From Streptomyces sp. NBC_01717 (lineage in GTDB: Bacteria > Actinomycetota > Actinomycetes > Streptomycetales > Streptomycetaceae), in the NCBI RefSeq assembly GCF_036248255.1, contig NZ_CP109178.1, positions 1,426,001 through 1,490,000 of the forward strand: 64,000 nucleotides of DNA, read 5' to 3'. Positions 36,884 to 46,397 of this stretch are shown here, one piece after another. Each line of letters begins with the position of its first letter. The first letter of the stretch is position 1. The position numbers and the translations under genes are program-made. The notes beneath the pieces are model-generated. The model ran no database searches. It had not been told where the DNA came from and saw only the letters and a list, made by a program, of their open reading frames with translations.

Positions 36884-39343
36884 TCAGCCGAGCTTGACGG
36901 TGACCTTCTGCGTGGCACCCGCGGTGCCGCTGAGGTCGCCGAACGTGAGCCGCAGTGAAGCCCCGGTGGTGGCCCCCGTGACCGTGGCCGGCTTGGCGGT
37001 CACCGAGGCCACGGCCCTGTTCCAGGTGAGTGTCAGAGATGTCTGCATCCGCATCGGATCGCTGACGCAGATCACCGCGGTGCCGTCGCTCCTTTCGCTG
37101 ATCATCACCGCGCAGGGCGCGCTCGCGGTGAGCGTCCCGACGGTGCCGCCGAACCAGAAGTTGATGCCGGTGAAGCCGAGTGAGGGGACGCTGACGCCCT
37201 GCTGGTTGTCGGTGTTGGCGAGGATCTGCAGCCAGCCCGTGTCCGCCGCTCTGGCGGAGGTCCGGTCCGCGGTGGCTCCCGGCAGGAGCGTGTAGGCGTA
37301 CGAGGCGTTGACCGGGTTCGTACCGTGGTCGACCCACATGGTCAGGTACTTGCGGTTCAGGGTGGTCGTGGAACTGCCCCTGTTGATGGTGCTCCACTTG
37401 CCGTCGCGGGCCTCGCGCTGCGCCTTGACGGTGGCACCGCCGGGGAAGACATAACCACCGTGGCCCCCGATGTGTGCCCACATGGCGCCTGTGAGGGTCT
37501 CCGACCACGGGTAGGTCAGCGGCTTGGTGGTGCCGTCGACGGTGAAGGTGGTACTGCCGGTGGGGCCGAGATTTCGGTTTTCGACGGTGGACTCCACGGC
37601 TGTGCCGTCGCTGCACTTGATGCCTGCTCCCAGACAGACGATCGCGTCGTCGAGACAGAACCAGGACTTCTTCGCCAGCAGCGTGCTCTGCAGCCCCTTC
37701 AGGTACTGACCGATGGCCGCCCGCTGCCCGTCGGTGGCGCCGCCCACCCAGTTGACGTCCGGCAGGGACGCGCCCCAGTCGCCGCCGGCGGCGTCCGCGA
37801 GCGCCTTGCGGGATGCGGTGATGCCGGGCAGCCGGTACGGGTCGACGGTGGGCCAGAAGGCGTCGCTGTACTGGCCGTTGCCGTAGGTGTCGCCCCACCA
37901 GTAGAGCATTCCGGAACCGGTGTGCCAGCCGCGCAGATTCTCGCCGTTGCCGGTCTCGTAGTACGTGGTGCGCCTGTCGGTCATGCTGATCGAGGCGCCC
38001 CAGCCGGGGCGGCGGTGGGTGGCCCGCGACATGTTGGTGAAGAGCCGGTGGCCGGTCGGTTCGGCGATGGCCGAGACCGCGGTGTCGTCCTGAACGCCCT
38101 TGAGCCGGGCCAGACCTGTCAGCCCGAGCGAGGGGTTGCTCATCGGCGGGCTGTAGTAGTCCCGCTGCATCCAGCCCTTGACCAGGCCGCGCCAACGGGT
38201 GTTCTCGGCCGCGCTCGCACCCTGCCCGAGCAGCACGATCGAGGCCAGGATCGGATGGCCGCGCAGATGGTCGTCCTGCTGGATGCTCCTGGCGTCGGAT
38301 GCGGAGATCCCTCGGCTGATGGCGCGGCCCGAGACGCCGTCCATCACCAGTCCGTTGTAGAGGAACGGCGCCCAGGCGTTCTCCACCGCGTCGAACACGA
38401 TCTGTCGGTCGGCGTCGGTGACCGCCCAACTGGACCCGGCGAGCAGCGCGAAGAGCATGCCGAGGCCGCCGAGCATCACCGAGCCGTACGAGCCGGTGTA
38501 CGGGACGGTGGTGTGCTGGATGAACGACCCGTCCGTATAGAGGCCGTCGCCGCCGGTGACGTACGGGAAGACGGGCGAGAGGGCGTCCCGAGCGAGCGCG
38601 ATCTTGGCCGGGTCGTCGCCGACTACGCCGCGCAGCGCGAGTACCCGGCACAGGTCGACGCGGTTGGCGCCGGTACTGGTACCGGTGTAGCTCGACACCG
38701 CGGAGTCGGGCACGAAGTGGTCGACGGCCTTGGCGTAGTTCGCGAGCTGGGTGGCCGACAACTGGTCGTACATCAGGACGCAGACGTCGAGGAGGGCCTG
38801 CGGGGCGCCTATCTGCCAGCTGTACCAGTTGCCGTACCGGGTCAGGCTCTCGTTGTACACCTGGGCGTAGAGGTGGTCGAGGCCGGTCAGGATGTCGGTC
38901 CTGAGGCCGGTGTTGCCGGTCAGGCCGGTGCCCTGCTGGCAGTACGCCTGGGCCATGGTGTTCAGCCGGCCGTAACTGCTCGCCATGTTCCCCGAGAAGC
39001 CATACGACTCCTGGTCGGTGTCGGGCTCGGGGTCGGCGAAAACCAGGTCGGGCCAGAGCGAGCCGGTGGCCGGTGCCATGGACGACCGGAGCTGGGTCGC
39101 GGTGGCGCCGAGGTCGGTGAGACGGCTCTTGAAGGGCTCCGCGGTCGGGCTGAAGCCCTCGCCGACTATCAGAGTGCGCCACTTGGCACGCAGCGCGGAG
39201 AACTCTTCCCCGGACTCCTTCCGGGGGGTGCCCCCTGCTGCCGCGGCCTCAGGAGTCAGGAGGGGCGTCGAGGCCAGACCGAGGGCGAGTGCCGTACCGC
39301 CGGTTGCGGCCAGGAAAGTGCGACGGGGCCAGAAACGCGTCAT
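36884..39343 (-). CDS. Secreted polysaccharide lyase family 8 (first copy)
   Basis: 819 aa. A Tat signal (RRTFLAATGGTALALG, ending near residue 36) is followed by the PL8 alpha/alpha-toroid domain and beta-sandwich domains, as in hyaluronate, chondroitin or xanthan lyases. Catalytic candidates are Asn in TGANRVDLC, His and Tyr in DGSFIQHTTVPYTGSYG, and Arg/Glu in NRNLGP. It cleaves uronic-acid-containing polysaccharides outside the cell by beta-elimination. It is about 290 bp downstream of a close paralogue on the same strand, and near a sugar importer that could take up products. Confidence 0.93.
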   Translation of the reverse strand: MTRFWPRRTFLAATGGTALALGLASTPLLTPEAAAAGGTPRKESGEEFSALRAKWRTLIVGEGFSPTAEPFKSRLTDLGATATQLRSSMAPATGSLWPDLVFADPEPDTDQESYGFSGNMASSYGRLNTMAQAYCQQGTGLTGNTGLRTDILTGLDHLYAQVYNESLTRYGNWYSWQIGAPQALLDVCVLMYDQLSATQLANYAKAVDHFVPDSAVSSYTGTSTGANRVDLCRVLALRGVVGDDPAKIALARDALSPVFPYVTGGDGLYTDGSFIQHTTVPYTGSYGSVMLGGLGMLFALLAGSSWAVTDADRQIVFDAVENAWAPFLYNGLVMDGVSGRAISRGISASDARSIQQDDHLRGHPILASIVLLGQGASAAENTRWRGLVKGWMQRDYYSPPMSNPSLGLTGLARLKGVQDDTAVSAIAEPTGHRLFTNMSRATHRRPGWGASISMTDRRTTYYETGNGENLRGWHTGSGMLYWWGDTYGNGQYSDAFWPTVDPYRLPGITASRKALADAAGGDWGASLPDVNWVGGATDGQRAAIGQYLKGLQSTLLAKKSWFCLDDAIVCLGAGIKCSDGTAVESTVENRNLGPTGSTTFTVDGTTKPLTYPWSETLTGAMWAHIGGHGGYVFPGGATVKAQREARDGKWSTINRGSSTTTLNRKYLTMWVDHGTNPVNASYAYTLLPGATADRTSARAADTGWLQILANTDNQQGVSVPSLGFTGINFWFGGTVGTLTASAPCAVMISERSDGTAVICVSDPMRMQTSLTLTWNRAVASVTAKPATVTGATTGASLRLTFGDLSGTAGATQKVTVKLG

Positions 39344-39577
39344 TGCGATCTCCGGATGAGGAGGTGGGAGGAGGCTGAGGGGCCTTGGACCGGCGTTGCG
39401 GATTCAGGACGGGGGCTGAGGATCTTCGGTCGGGACGGGGATCACCGGGAGGCTGCGGCGGGTGAAGCCAGGACCGGAGTGAGGGCAAGCGGCAGGACGA
39501 TCGCTGGGCGGGTGCAGAGGCGCTTGAGCGTGGGGGGAGCCCTTTCTGCTGCGATCTGTTCAGTTGGGATGTGCCGG

Positions 39578-39614
39578 GCCGGGTTCCTGCTCAGGCAGCT
39601 GGGAGGAACCCGGC
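39578..39614 (-). terminator. Terminator after the second lyase gene
   Basis: Perfect 11-bp arms GCCGGGTTCCT / AGGAACCCGGC, 21 bp past the stop at 39636 on the minus strand. The two lyases therefore look separately transcribed. Confidence 0.6.
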
Positions 39615-39635
39615 CCACCGAGGCGGTGCCGTGCG

Positions 39636-42110
39636 TCAGGCCGGCCGCACCTTCACCTGGTGGGTCGTGCCGTAGCTGCCGCTGAGGTCGCCGAACGTGA
39701 TGGTGAGGGAGGAGCCCGTCTGCACATCGGTGACCGAAGTCGATTTGGAGAGGACCGACTTGACGGGTCGCTTCCAGGTGAGGGTCAGGCCCGTGACGGT
39801 GCGGGACGGGTCCGCCACCGAGATCGTCGCCGTGCCGTCGCGCCTCTCACGGACCTGCACGCTCACCGGTGCGCTCGCCATGACCTTTCCGACCGTGCCC
39901 GCCTCCCAGAAGTTGATCCCGGTGAAGCCGAGGGAGGGGACGCGGATGCCGTGCTGTTGCGCAGTGTTGGCGAGGATCTGCAGCCACAGCGGGTCGATGG
40001 CGCGAGCAGCGGTGCGCAGCTCGCTCGCGCCGGGCATGAGGATGTACGCGTACGAGGCGTCCTGCGGGTCGGTGCCGTGGTCCTGCCACAGCGTCAGATA
40101 GCGCCGGGTGAACGACGTGGGAGAACTTCCGGTGTTGATGTCCTTCCAGGCACCTGTGCGCTCCTCGCGCAGTGCGCTGACCCGGCTGCCACCCGACTCG
40201 GGGAAGACATAGCCCGCGTGCCCTGCGATATGCGCCCACCTGGTGTGCGAACGGGTGACCTGCCGGTCCTGGGTACCGGGCTGCGGAATGCCGTTGAGGC
40301 TGAGCCGCGCTGTCCCCGAGGCGCCCAGGTTGCGGTTGTCGATCACCGTCTCGACCGCGGCGCCGTCGGCCGAGGTGATGCCGGCGCCGAGACAGACGAT
40401 CGAGTCGTCGAGCCAGAACCACGACTTCTTGGCGGTCATCGTGCTGTCGACGCCCCGCAGATGCTGCCCGGTGACGCCGAACTCGCCGTCGGTGGTGCCG
40501 CCCACCCAGGCCGTGTCCGGCTTCGGGTTTCCCCAGTTGCCGCCGAAGCCGTCCGGCAGCGGCTTCTTCGAGACGGTGATTCCGGGCAGCCGGTACGGGT
40601 CGACCGTCGGCCAGAAGGTGTCCGAGTACTGCTCGAGACCGTGGTCGTCGCCCCACCAGGACAGCCAGCCCGAGCCGGTGTGATAGCCGCGGGCGTGCTC
40701 ACCGTTGCCGAACTCGTAGTGCGCGATGCGCTTGGAGGCCATGCTGACCGAGGCCCCCCAGTCGCTTCGGCGGTGAGTGACGCGGTCCATGTTGGAGAAG
40801 ACCCGGTGCTCGGTCGGCTCGGGTGATGCCTTGACCGTGTCGTCGTCGAACAGCGTCTGCAGCCGGGCCGTGTTGACCAGGCTCAGCTTCGGGTTCTTCA
40901 GCGCGGGACCGTAGTAGTCGCGCTGCAGCCAGCCCTTGACCATGGCCTTCCAGCGGGCCTGCTCCTCAGGGCTCGCGCCCTGGCCGACCAGCAGGACGGA
41001 CGCCATCACGCTGTGCGCGCGGGTGTGATCGTCCTGGGGAAGCTGGAAGGGGTCGGACACCGTCAGGCCTCGGCTGATGCCGCGGCTGGAGACGTTGTCC
41101 ATCATCAGGCCGTTGTAGATGAAGGGGGCGATGGCCTTCTCGACGGTGTCGAGGAAGAGCTGGCTGCCCGGGTCGTTCACCTGCCACGTCGAGTCGCGCA
41201 GCAGCGCGAACAGCCGGCCGAGGCCGTCGTGGAGCACCGCGCCGTAGCCGCCGATGTAAGGGACGTCGGTGTGCTGGATGAACGAGCCGTCGGCGTAGAA
41301 ACCGTCACCGGTGGTGACGTACGGGAAGACGGGAGACAGGGCGTCACGGCCGAGCTGGATCTTGGCCGCGCTGCCGCCGACGACGCCTCGCAGGATGATC
41401 CCGCGGCACAGATCGACACGGTTGGCGCCGGTGCTGGTGCCGGTGTACTGCGCCACGGCCGAGTCCGGCAGGAACTTGTCCACGGCCCGGCAGTAGGCGG
41501 CTATCTGCTCGGCCGACAGGTGGTCGTAGAGCAGCACGGCGGTGTCCATCAGCGCCTGCGGCGAGCCGATCTGGAAGTTCCACCAGTTCCCGAACCGGGC
41601 CTTGTTCTCGTTGTAGACGTCCGAGTAGAGGTGGTCCAGGCCGGCGATGACGGCGTCCTTGAGCGCGGCGTCTCCCGTGAGCCCTGTTCCGGGCTGGGCC
41701 CACGCCTGGGCCATGGTGTTCAGTCGCGTGAAGCTGTCGTTCATCCTGGCCGAGTAGCCGTACGACTCCTGGTCGGTGTCCGGCGACGGGTCGGCATAGC
41801 TGATGCCGGACCACAGCGATCCGACCGCCGGCGCCATGGTGGCCTGGAAGCCGGCGGCCTGGGTGCCGAGCGTGGCGAGCTTGGACTTGAAGGGCTCCGC
41901 GGTCGGGCTGAAGCCCTCGCCGAGTATCAGAGTGCGCCACTTGGCGCGCAGTGCGGCGAATTCGTCGTCCGCCTGGGCGGCAGCCGATGCCTGGGTGCGA
42001 GTGGTGGCCGCGGCGGTGCCGGGCTCGGTGAGGCCGACCGCGAGCGCGGTGCCGCCGGTGGCCGCCAGAAAGGTGCGGCGGGACCAAGGGGGCGAGGAAG
42101 GGGGCGTCAT
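39636..42110 (-). CDS. Secreted polysaccharide lyase family 8 (second copy)
   Basis: 824 aa from the ATG at 42110, which puts the Tat motif SRRTFLAATGG near residue 10. It has the same domain order and catalytic motifs as the neighbouring copy (TGANRVDLC, DGSFIQHTDVPYIGGYG). The two share long near-identical stretches, such as the segment around LRAKWRTLI, so they arose by tandem duplication and then diverged. The ligand or fine specificity may differ. A 256-bp upstream spacer contains the TCGATCGTT element. Confidence 0.93.
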   Translation of the reverse strand: MTPPSSPPWSRRTFLAATGGTALAVGLTEPGTAAATTRTQASAAAQADDEFAALRAKWRTLILGEGFSPTAEPFKSKLATLGTQAAGFQATMAPAVGSLWSGISYADPSPDTDQESYGYSARMNDSFTRLNTMAQAWAQPGTGLTGDAALKDAVIAGLDHLYSDVYNENKARFGNWWNFQIGSPQALMDTAVLLYDHLSAEQIAAYCRAVDKFLPDSAVAQYTGTSTGANRVDLCRGIILRGVVGGSAAKIQLGRDALSPVFPYVTTGDGFYADGSFIQHTDVPYIGGYGAVLHDGLGRLFALLRDSTWQVNDPGSQLFLDTVEKAIAPFIYNGLMMDNVSSRGISRGLTVSDPFQLPQDDHTRAHSVMASVLLVGQGASPEEQARWKAMVKGWLQRDYYGPALKNPKLSLVNTARLQTLFDDDTVKASPEPTEHRVFSNMDRVTHRRSDWGASVSMASKRIAHYEFGNGEHARGYHTGSGWLSWWGDDHGLEQYSDTFWPTVDPYRLPGITVSKKPLPDGFGGNWGNPKPDTAWVGGTTDGEFGVTGQHLRGVDSTMTAKKSWFWLDDSIVCLGAGITSADGAAVETVIDNRNLGASGTARLSLNGIPQPGTQDRQVTRSHTRWAHIAGHAGYVFPESGGSRVSALREERTGAWKDINTGSSPTSFTRRYLTLWQDHGTDPQDASYAYILMPGASELRTAARAIDPLWLQILANTAQQHGIRVPSLGFTGINFWEAGTVGKVMASAPVSVQVRERRDGTATISVADPSRTVTGLTLTWKRPVKSVLSKSTSVTDVQTGSSLTITFGDLSGSYGTTHQVKVRPA

Positions 42111-42213
42111 GGGTGCTCCGGAGGCCGGGAGGGGTTGCGGGATGCCGCTGTGGAGTAGGCGGTTTCTAGCACGCAAGCGCTCAACCGCTCAACAGAAGAA
42201 GCAGAATTGAGCA

Positions 42214-42227
42214 TTTCGATCGTTCTG
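42214..42227. promoter_or_regulatory. TTTCGATCGTTCTG element upstream of the lyase
   Basis: Twelve of fourteen bases match TCTCGATCGTTTTG at 30316-30329 before the sugar transporter. It sits about 105 bp upstream of the lyase start. Probable common operator. Confidence 0.4.
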
Positions 42228-42367
42228 CGCGTTCATTTTTGGCCCACTTCGCCCCTCCTCTACCGCTACCTCCTGGGCTGCTCATCAAGCGGTCCGGGCC
42301 GCACACTCTCGGCGGTCGCCGACAACGGAAGAGACCATGACCGACAGATCCATGCACACACTCGCCT

Positions 42368-44182
42368 TCAGTGCAGGTCGGCCCGCGCAGGGCTGCCGTC
42401 GAGGAAGCCGCCCGACTGGTGCTGCCACAACTTCGCGTAGGAGCCGTCCGACGCGAGCAACTCCTGGTGGGTGCCCTGCTCGACGATCCGTCCGCGGTCC
42501 AGGACGACGAGCCGGTCCATGGTGGCGACCGTGCTCAGCCGGTGCGCCACCACGAGCGCCGTCCGCCCGTCCATGAGCCGCCACAGCGCCTCCTGGACGA
42601 GGATCTCGCTCTCGGAGTCCAAGGCGCTGGTCGCCTCGTCGAGCAGCAGGATCGGCGCGTCGCGCAGGATCGCCCTGGCGAGGGCGACCCGCTGGCGCTG
42701 TCCGCCGGACAGCTTGACACCGCGCTCGCCCACCATGGTGTCGAAGCCGTCCGGCAGCGCGTCGGCGAACTCCGTGACGTGCGCCGCCTCGGCCGCGCGG
42801 CGGATCTCGGCATCGGTGGCGTCCGGCCGGGCGAACGCAAGGTTGTCCCGCAGCGTGCGGTGGAACATCGCCGGGTCCTGCGGCACGTAGGCGATCAGGC
42901 TGCGCAGGTCGGTCTGACGCAGCCTGCTGATGTCCTGCCCCCCGATCAGGATCCGGCCGGCGTCGATGTCCGTCAGCCGGAGCAGCAGCCGGGTGAGCGT
43001 GGTCTTGCCCCCGCCGGACCGGCCGACGAGACCGATCTTCGCCCCGCTGGGCACGGCCAGGTCGAGGCCCTCGAAGAGCGGCTTCCCGCCCCCGTGGGCG
43101 AAGGTCACCTGCTCGAAGCGGACATCGGCGGCCTGGGACAGCAACGCCTCCGGCGACGCCGGGTCGAGCACGGTCGGCGGCGTCAGCAGCAGTTCGGTGA
43201 ACTGCGCGGCCTCCGTCATCGAGCTCTCCAGGCGGCGGTAGATCTGGTTGAACTCGAACATGATCCGCGTCGCGTTGCTGTAGTACGTAAAGGCGACCAC
43301 GACCGCCTCCACGCCGTGCACGCCCCCGCCGAGCGTGACCGCGAGCAGCAGGCCCAGCGCGTTGGTCAGCACGGACATCGGCGCGACCAGCGTGTCGATG
43401 CGCAGGTTGCCGTAGTCCCACGACCTCAGCGTGAGCCGCCGCGACTGCGCCACGCGGGACCGATGCTCGGCGGCCTCACGTTCCTGGGCGGCGAACGCCT
43501 GGACCGTGTCGATGTTCGTCAGGCTGTCGGCGACGTGGCCCGACACCCGGGCGATCGCCTCCTCGCGCTGTTTGACGAGCGCCTGTCGGCGACGGATGAG
43601 GGGCACCACGCACAGCGCCGTCAGTGCGATCATCGCCAGGAGCCCGACTACGAGCAGCGGGTCGTAGCGCCACAGCACCACCGACCCGAACAGCAGCGGC
43701 ACGAAGCTTCCCACGACCGAGAACGTCAGCGTGTCGATGAACTCCTCGAAGCGAGAGGCGAAGCTGAGGACCCGTTTGGTCAGCGACCCGGCGAAGTTGT
43801 CATGGAAGAACGCGGCGTCCTTGGCGAACAGCTCGTCCATGCCGATCACGTACAGGTGCTCGATGGCGAGGGCGGCTACGCGGTTCAGGCAGTGGAAGCC
43901 GATGCGCCACAGCGTCTCCGCGAACAGAAGGACGCCGGCGAAGCCGAGGACGTAGGGCAGCGTCGAACCGATGGAGATACCGTTGTCGCCGGCGATTCGG
44001 CCGACGAGCTTCGCGACGACCAGCGGCGCGATGTAGTTGATACCGATGTTGCCCAGCGCCGGCAGCAGCATCGCGGGCACCGTCAGCCGCGGGCACCGGG
44101 CCAACTCCCGTCCGTAGTAACGAAGTGCGAGGAATACCGAGCCCCTGCTCCGAGGAGCCTCGCGCGATTCAGGTAAGCCCAT
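42368..44182 (-). CDS. ABC exporter (type IV), fused permease and ATPase
   Basis: 604 aa. Six-helix permease (about residues 35-330), Walker A LVGRSGGGKTT, Q-loop AYVPQDPAMFHRT, signature LSGGQRQRVALARAI, Walker B PILLLDEATSALDSE, H-loop VVAHRLSTV. All ATPase motifs are intact. It is a full-length half-transporter that would work as a homodimer and export a lipid, drug or peptide; the cargo is unknown. The ATG at 44182 has only a weak ribosome site (GGTTGGG). An in-frame extension to 44320 shows no family similarity. Monocistronic. Confidence 0.9.
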   Translation of the reverse strand: MGLPESREAPRSRGSVFLALRYYGRELARCPRLTVPAMLLPALGNIGINYIAPLVVAKLVGRIAGDNGISIGSTLPYVLGFAGVLLFAETLWRIGFHCLNRVAALAIEHLYVIGMDELFAKDAAFFHDNFAGSLTKRVLSFASRFEEFIDTLTFSVVGSFVPLLFGSVVLWRYDPLLVVGLLAMIALTALCVVPLIRRRQALVKQREEAIARVSGHVADSLTNIDTVQAFAAQEREAAEHRSRVAQSRRLTLRSWDYGNLRIDTLVAPMSVLTNALGLLLAVTLGGGVHGVEAVVVAFTYYSNATRIMFEFNQIYRRLESSMTEAAQFTELLLTPPTVLDPASPEALLSQAADVRFEQVTFAHGGGKPLFEGLDLAVPSGAKIGLVGRSGGGKTTLTRLLLRLTDIDAGRILIGGQDISRLRQTDLRSLIAYVPQDPAMFHRTLRDNLAFARPDATDAEIRRAAEAAHVTEFADALPDGFDTMVGERGVKLSGGQRQRVALARAILRDAPILLLDEATSALDSESEILVQEALWRLMDGRTALVVAHRLSTVATMDRLVVLDRGRIVEQGTHQELLASDGSYAKLWQHQSGGFLDGSPARADLH

Positions 44183-44539
44183 CCCAACCCCGTGTTGTCG
44201 TGCAGCAGCCCGCCGTGCGCCTCTCGGGGGCATGCCGCTGTCTCCATGGCCGTGCGGAGCTTCGGTTCGAGTGAGTGCCCGCGCTCGGGTCGTCCTCCGA
44301 CAGGCGGGGCACGACGACAAAGCCCCCCGCGCAGATCACGGCGACGCCACCGTGCGAGTACGGGCGGGCCAGGCATCACAGTGTCCCGCGATGACGCCCG
44401 CGGAGTCCAAGCGTTTTTGTCAGCCGGCGGCGCACCGCACACACGTGCGCCCCCAGCCGGACAGGTGCGGGTCTCCAGGAGCCGCGCGCGACCTGTCAAC
44501 AGCGCGTCGGCGGAGGGCAGGTACCGCGAAATCGTTGGA
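44183..44539. other. Spacer without a recognisable gene
   Basis: 357 bp between the ABC exporter start and the acyl-CoA dehydrogenase stop. Overlapping frames on both strands are Arg/Pro-rich and look like non-coding shadows. I see no clear hairpin or repeat. Confidence 0.4.
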
Positions 44540-46342
44540 TCAGAACCACTCGGGTCGGCTGTCCGCCGCGGTGCGGTCCAGGCTGTCGAGCAGGTCGAAC
44601 TGAGGTCCCGTACGCGGCAGTTCCACGCGGAAGAAGTACCGTGCCGCCTGTCGTTTGCCCTCGTGGAAGTCGTCCGTGTCGTCCCTGAGCGCGAGGAACT
44701 GCTCCAACCAGACCCAGGCCAGTACCACGTGGCCGACGGCTTCCAGGTAGACGGAGGCGTTGGCCAGGGCGGTCGCGGGGTCTCCGGTCGACCAGAGCCC
44801 GGCCGTGGTGCGCTCGGCTCGGGCCGTGGCCTGCTCCAACGAGGCGGCCAGCTCGGCCGCCTCGCCGCCGCTCGCCGTGGCGCGGGCGACGGTTGCCATG
44901 ATGGTCTCCAACAGCAGACGCAGCCCCGCCCCGCCGTTCGTGACGACCTTGCGGCCGAGCAGGTCCAGTCCCTGGATGCCGTGCGTGCCCTCGTGGATGG
45001 CGTTGAGACGGTTGTCCCGGTAGAACTGCTCGACGTTGTACTCACGGGTGTAGCCGTAGCCGCCGTGCACCTGGATGGCGAGGTCGTTGGCGGCCAGGCA
45101 CCACTGCGACGGCCAACTCTTGGCGATGGGCGTCAGGACGTCCAGCAACAGCCGGGCGCGAGCGCGCCCGGGTTCCTGCTCGGCGGTGCGTTCCTCGTCC
45201 AGGAGGCGGCTGCAGTAGAGGCTGAGCGCGAGGGCACCCTCCACGTAGCTCTTCTGTGCCAGCAGCATCCTGCGTACGTCGGCGTGCTCGATGATGGGGA
45301 CCTGCGGGGCGTTCGCGTCCTTGCCCGTCAGCGGGCGGCCCTGCGGGCGGGTGCGGGCGTAGTCGAGGGCGTGCAGGTAGCCGGTGTAGCCGAGCGCCGT
45401 GGCTCCGAGCCCGACGCCGATGCGGGCCTCGTTCATCATGTGGAACATGTACGCGAGCCCGTGGTGGGCCTCGCCCACGAGGAAGCCCACCGCGCCCGGG
45501 GCGCCGCCCGGGGTGTGCCGGCCCTCGCCGAAGTTGAGCAGGGTGTTGGTGGTGCCGCGGTAGCCCATTTTGTGGTTGAGGCCGGCCGGCACCACGTCGT
45601 TGCGTTCGCCCACGTTGCCGTCCGGCTCGACCAGGAGCTTGGGCACGATGAACAGCGAGATGCCCTTCACCCCCGCCGGCCCACCGGGGATCCTGGCCAG
45701 CACGAGGTGGACGATGTTCTCGCTGAGCTCGTGGTCGCCGCCGGAGATCCACATCTTCGTACCGGTGATCCGGTACGTTCCGTCGTCCTGCGGCACCGCC
45801 CGGGTGGTGATGTCCGCCAGCGAGGAACCGGCCTGAGGCTCCGAGAGACACATGGTGCCGAAGAACCGGCCCTCGACCATGGGGCGAACGTAGCTGTCGA
45901 CCTGCTCCTTGCTGCCGTGCGCCAGGAGCAGGTTGGCATTGCCGATGGTGAGGAACGGATACGCGGCGGTGCCCACGTTGGCGGCCTGGAACCAGGACAT
46001 GCAGGCGTTGGCGACCACGGTGGGCAGCTGCTGCCCACCGACGTCGTAGTCCATCGCGGCGCCGGTCAGGCCGGCCTCGGCGAAGACCCGCAGCGCCTGC
46101 TCGACCTCCGGGATGACATGCACCCGCTCGCCGTCGAAGCGCGGCTCCTCGGCGTCGTTCTTCTTGTTGTGCGGGGCGAAGTGCCGGGTCGCGATGGCCT
46201 CACTGAGGTCCATCACCGCGTCGAAGGTGTCCCGGTCGTGGTCGGCGTAGCGGGGGTGGCGGGTCAGGCCCGTGACATCCAGCCAGTCGTGGAGCAGGAA
46301 GTCCAGGTCGCGGCGGGAGAGCAGCAGGGAGTCCATGGGCAT
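44540..46342 (-). CDS. Acyl-CoA dehydrogenase, long (600-aa) form
   Basis: FAD-dependent acyl-CoA dehydrogenase with the extra C-terminal domain of long actinobacterial and proteobacterial FadE5-like enzymes. Motifs include MCLSEPQAGSSLADITT (FAD/substrate), KMWISGGDHE, ARIGVGLGATALGYTGYLHAL, and the catalytic glutamate in NAIHEGTHGIQGLDLLGRK (near residue 451). C-terminal residues about 480-600 form a helical dimer/tetramer domain. Two adjacent ATGs (46342, 46336) are possible starts. It follows an SDR gene after 55 bp and probably shares its promoter and TetR-type operator. Chain length preference is not evident. Confidence 0.92.
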   Translation of the reverse strand: MPMDSLLLSRRDLDFLLHDWLDVTGLTRHPRYADHDRDTFDAVMDLSEAIATRHFAPHNKKNDAEEPRFDGERVHVIPEVEQALRVFAEAGLTGAAMDYDVGGQQLPTVVANACMSWFQAANVGTAAYPFLTIGNANLLLAHGSKEQVDSYVRPMVEGRFFGTMCLSEPQAGSSLADITTRAVPQDDGTYRITGTKMWISGGDHELSENIVHLVLARIPGGPAGVKGISLFIVPKLLVEPDGNVGERNDVVPAGLNHKMGYRGTTNTLLNFGEGRHTPGGAPGAVGFLVGEAHHGLAYMFHMMNEARIGVGLGATALGYTGYLHALDYARTRPQGRPLTGKDANAPQVPIIEHADVRRMLLAQKSYVEGALALSLYCSRLLDEERTAEQEPGRARARLLLDVLTPIAKSWPSQWCLAANDLAIQVHGGYGYTREYNVEQFYRDNRLNAIHEGTHGIQGLDLLGRKVVTNGGAGLRLLLETIMATVARATASGGEAAELAASLEQATARAERTTAGLWSTGDPATALANASVYLEAVGHVVLAWVWLEQFLALRDDTDDFHEGKRQAARYFFRVELPRTGPQFDLLDSLDRTAADSRPEWF

Positions 46343-46397
46343 GGTCCGATCGGGAAGGGCGACGGAAACGGGTAGGCGTGTGCGTCCGACGGGCGGT

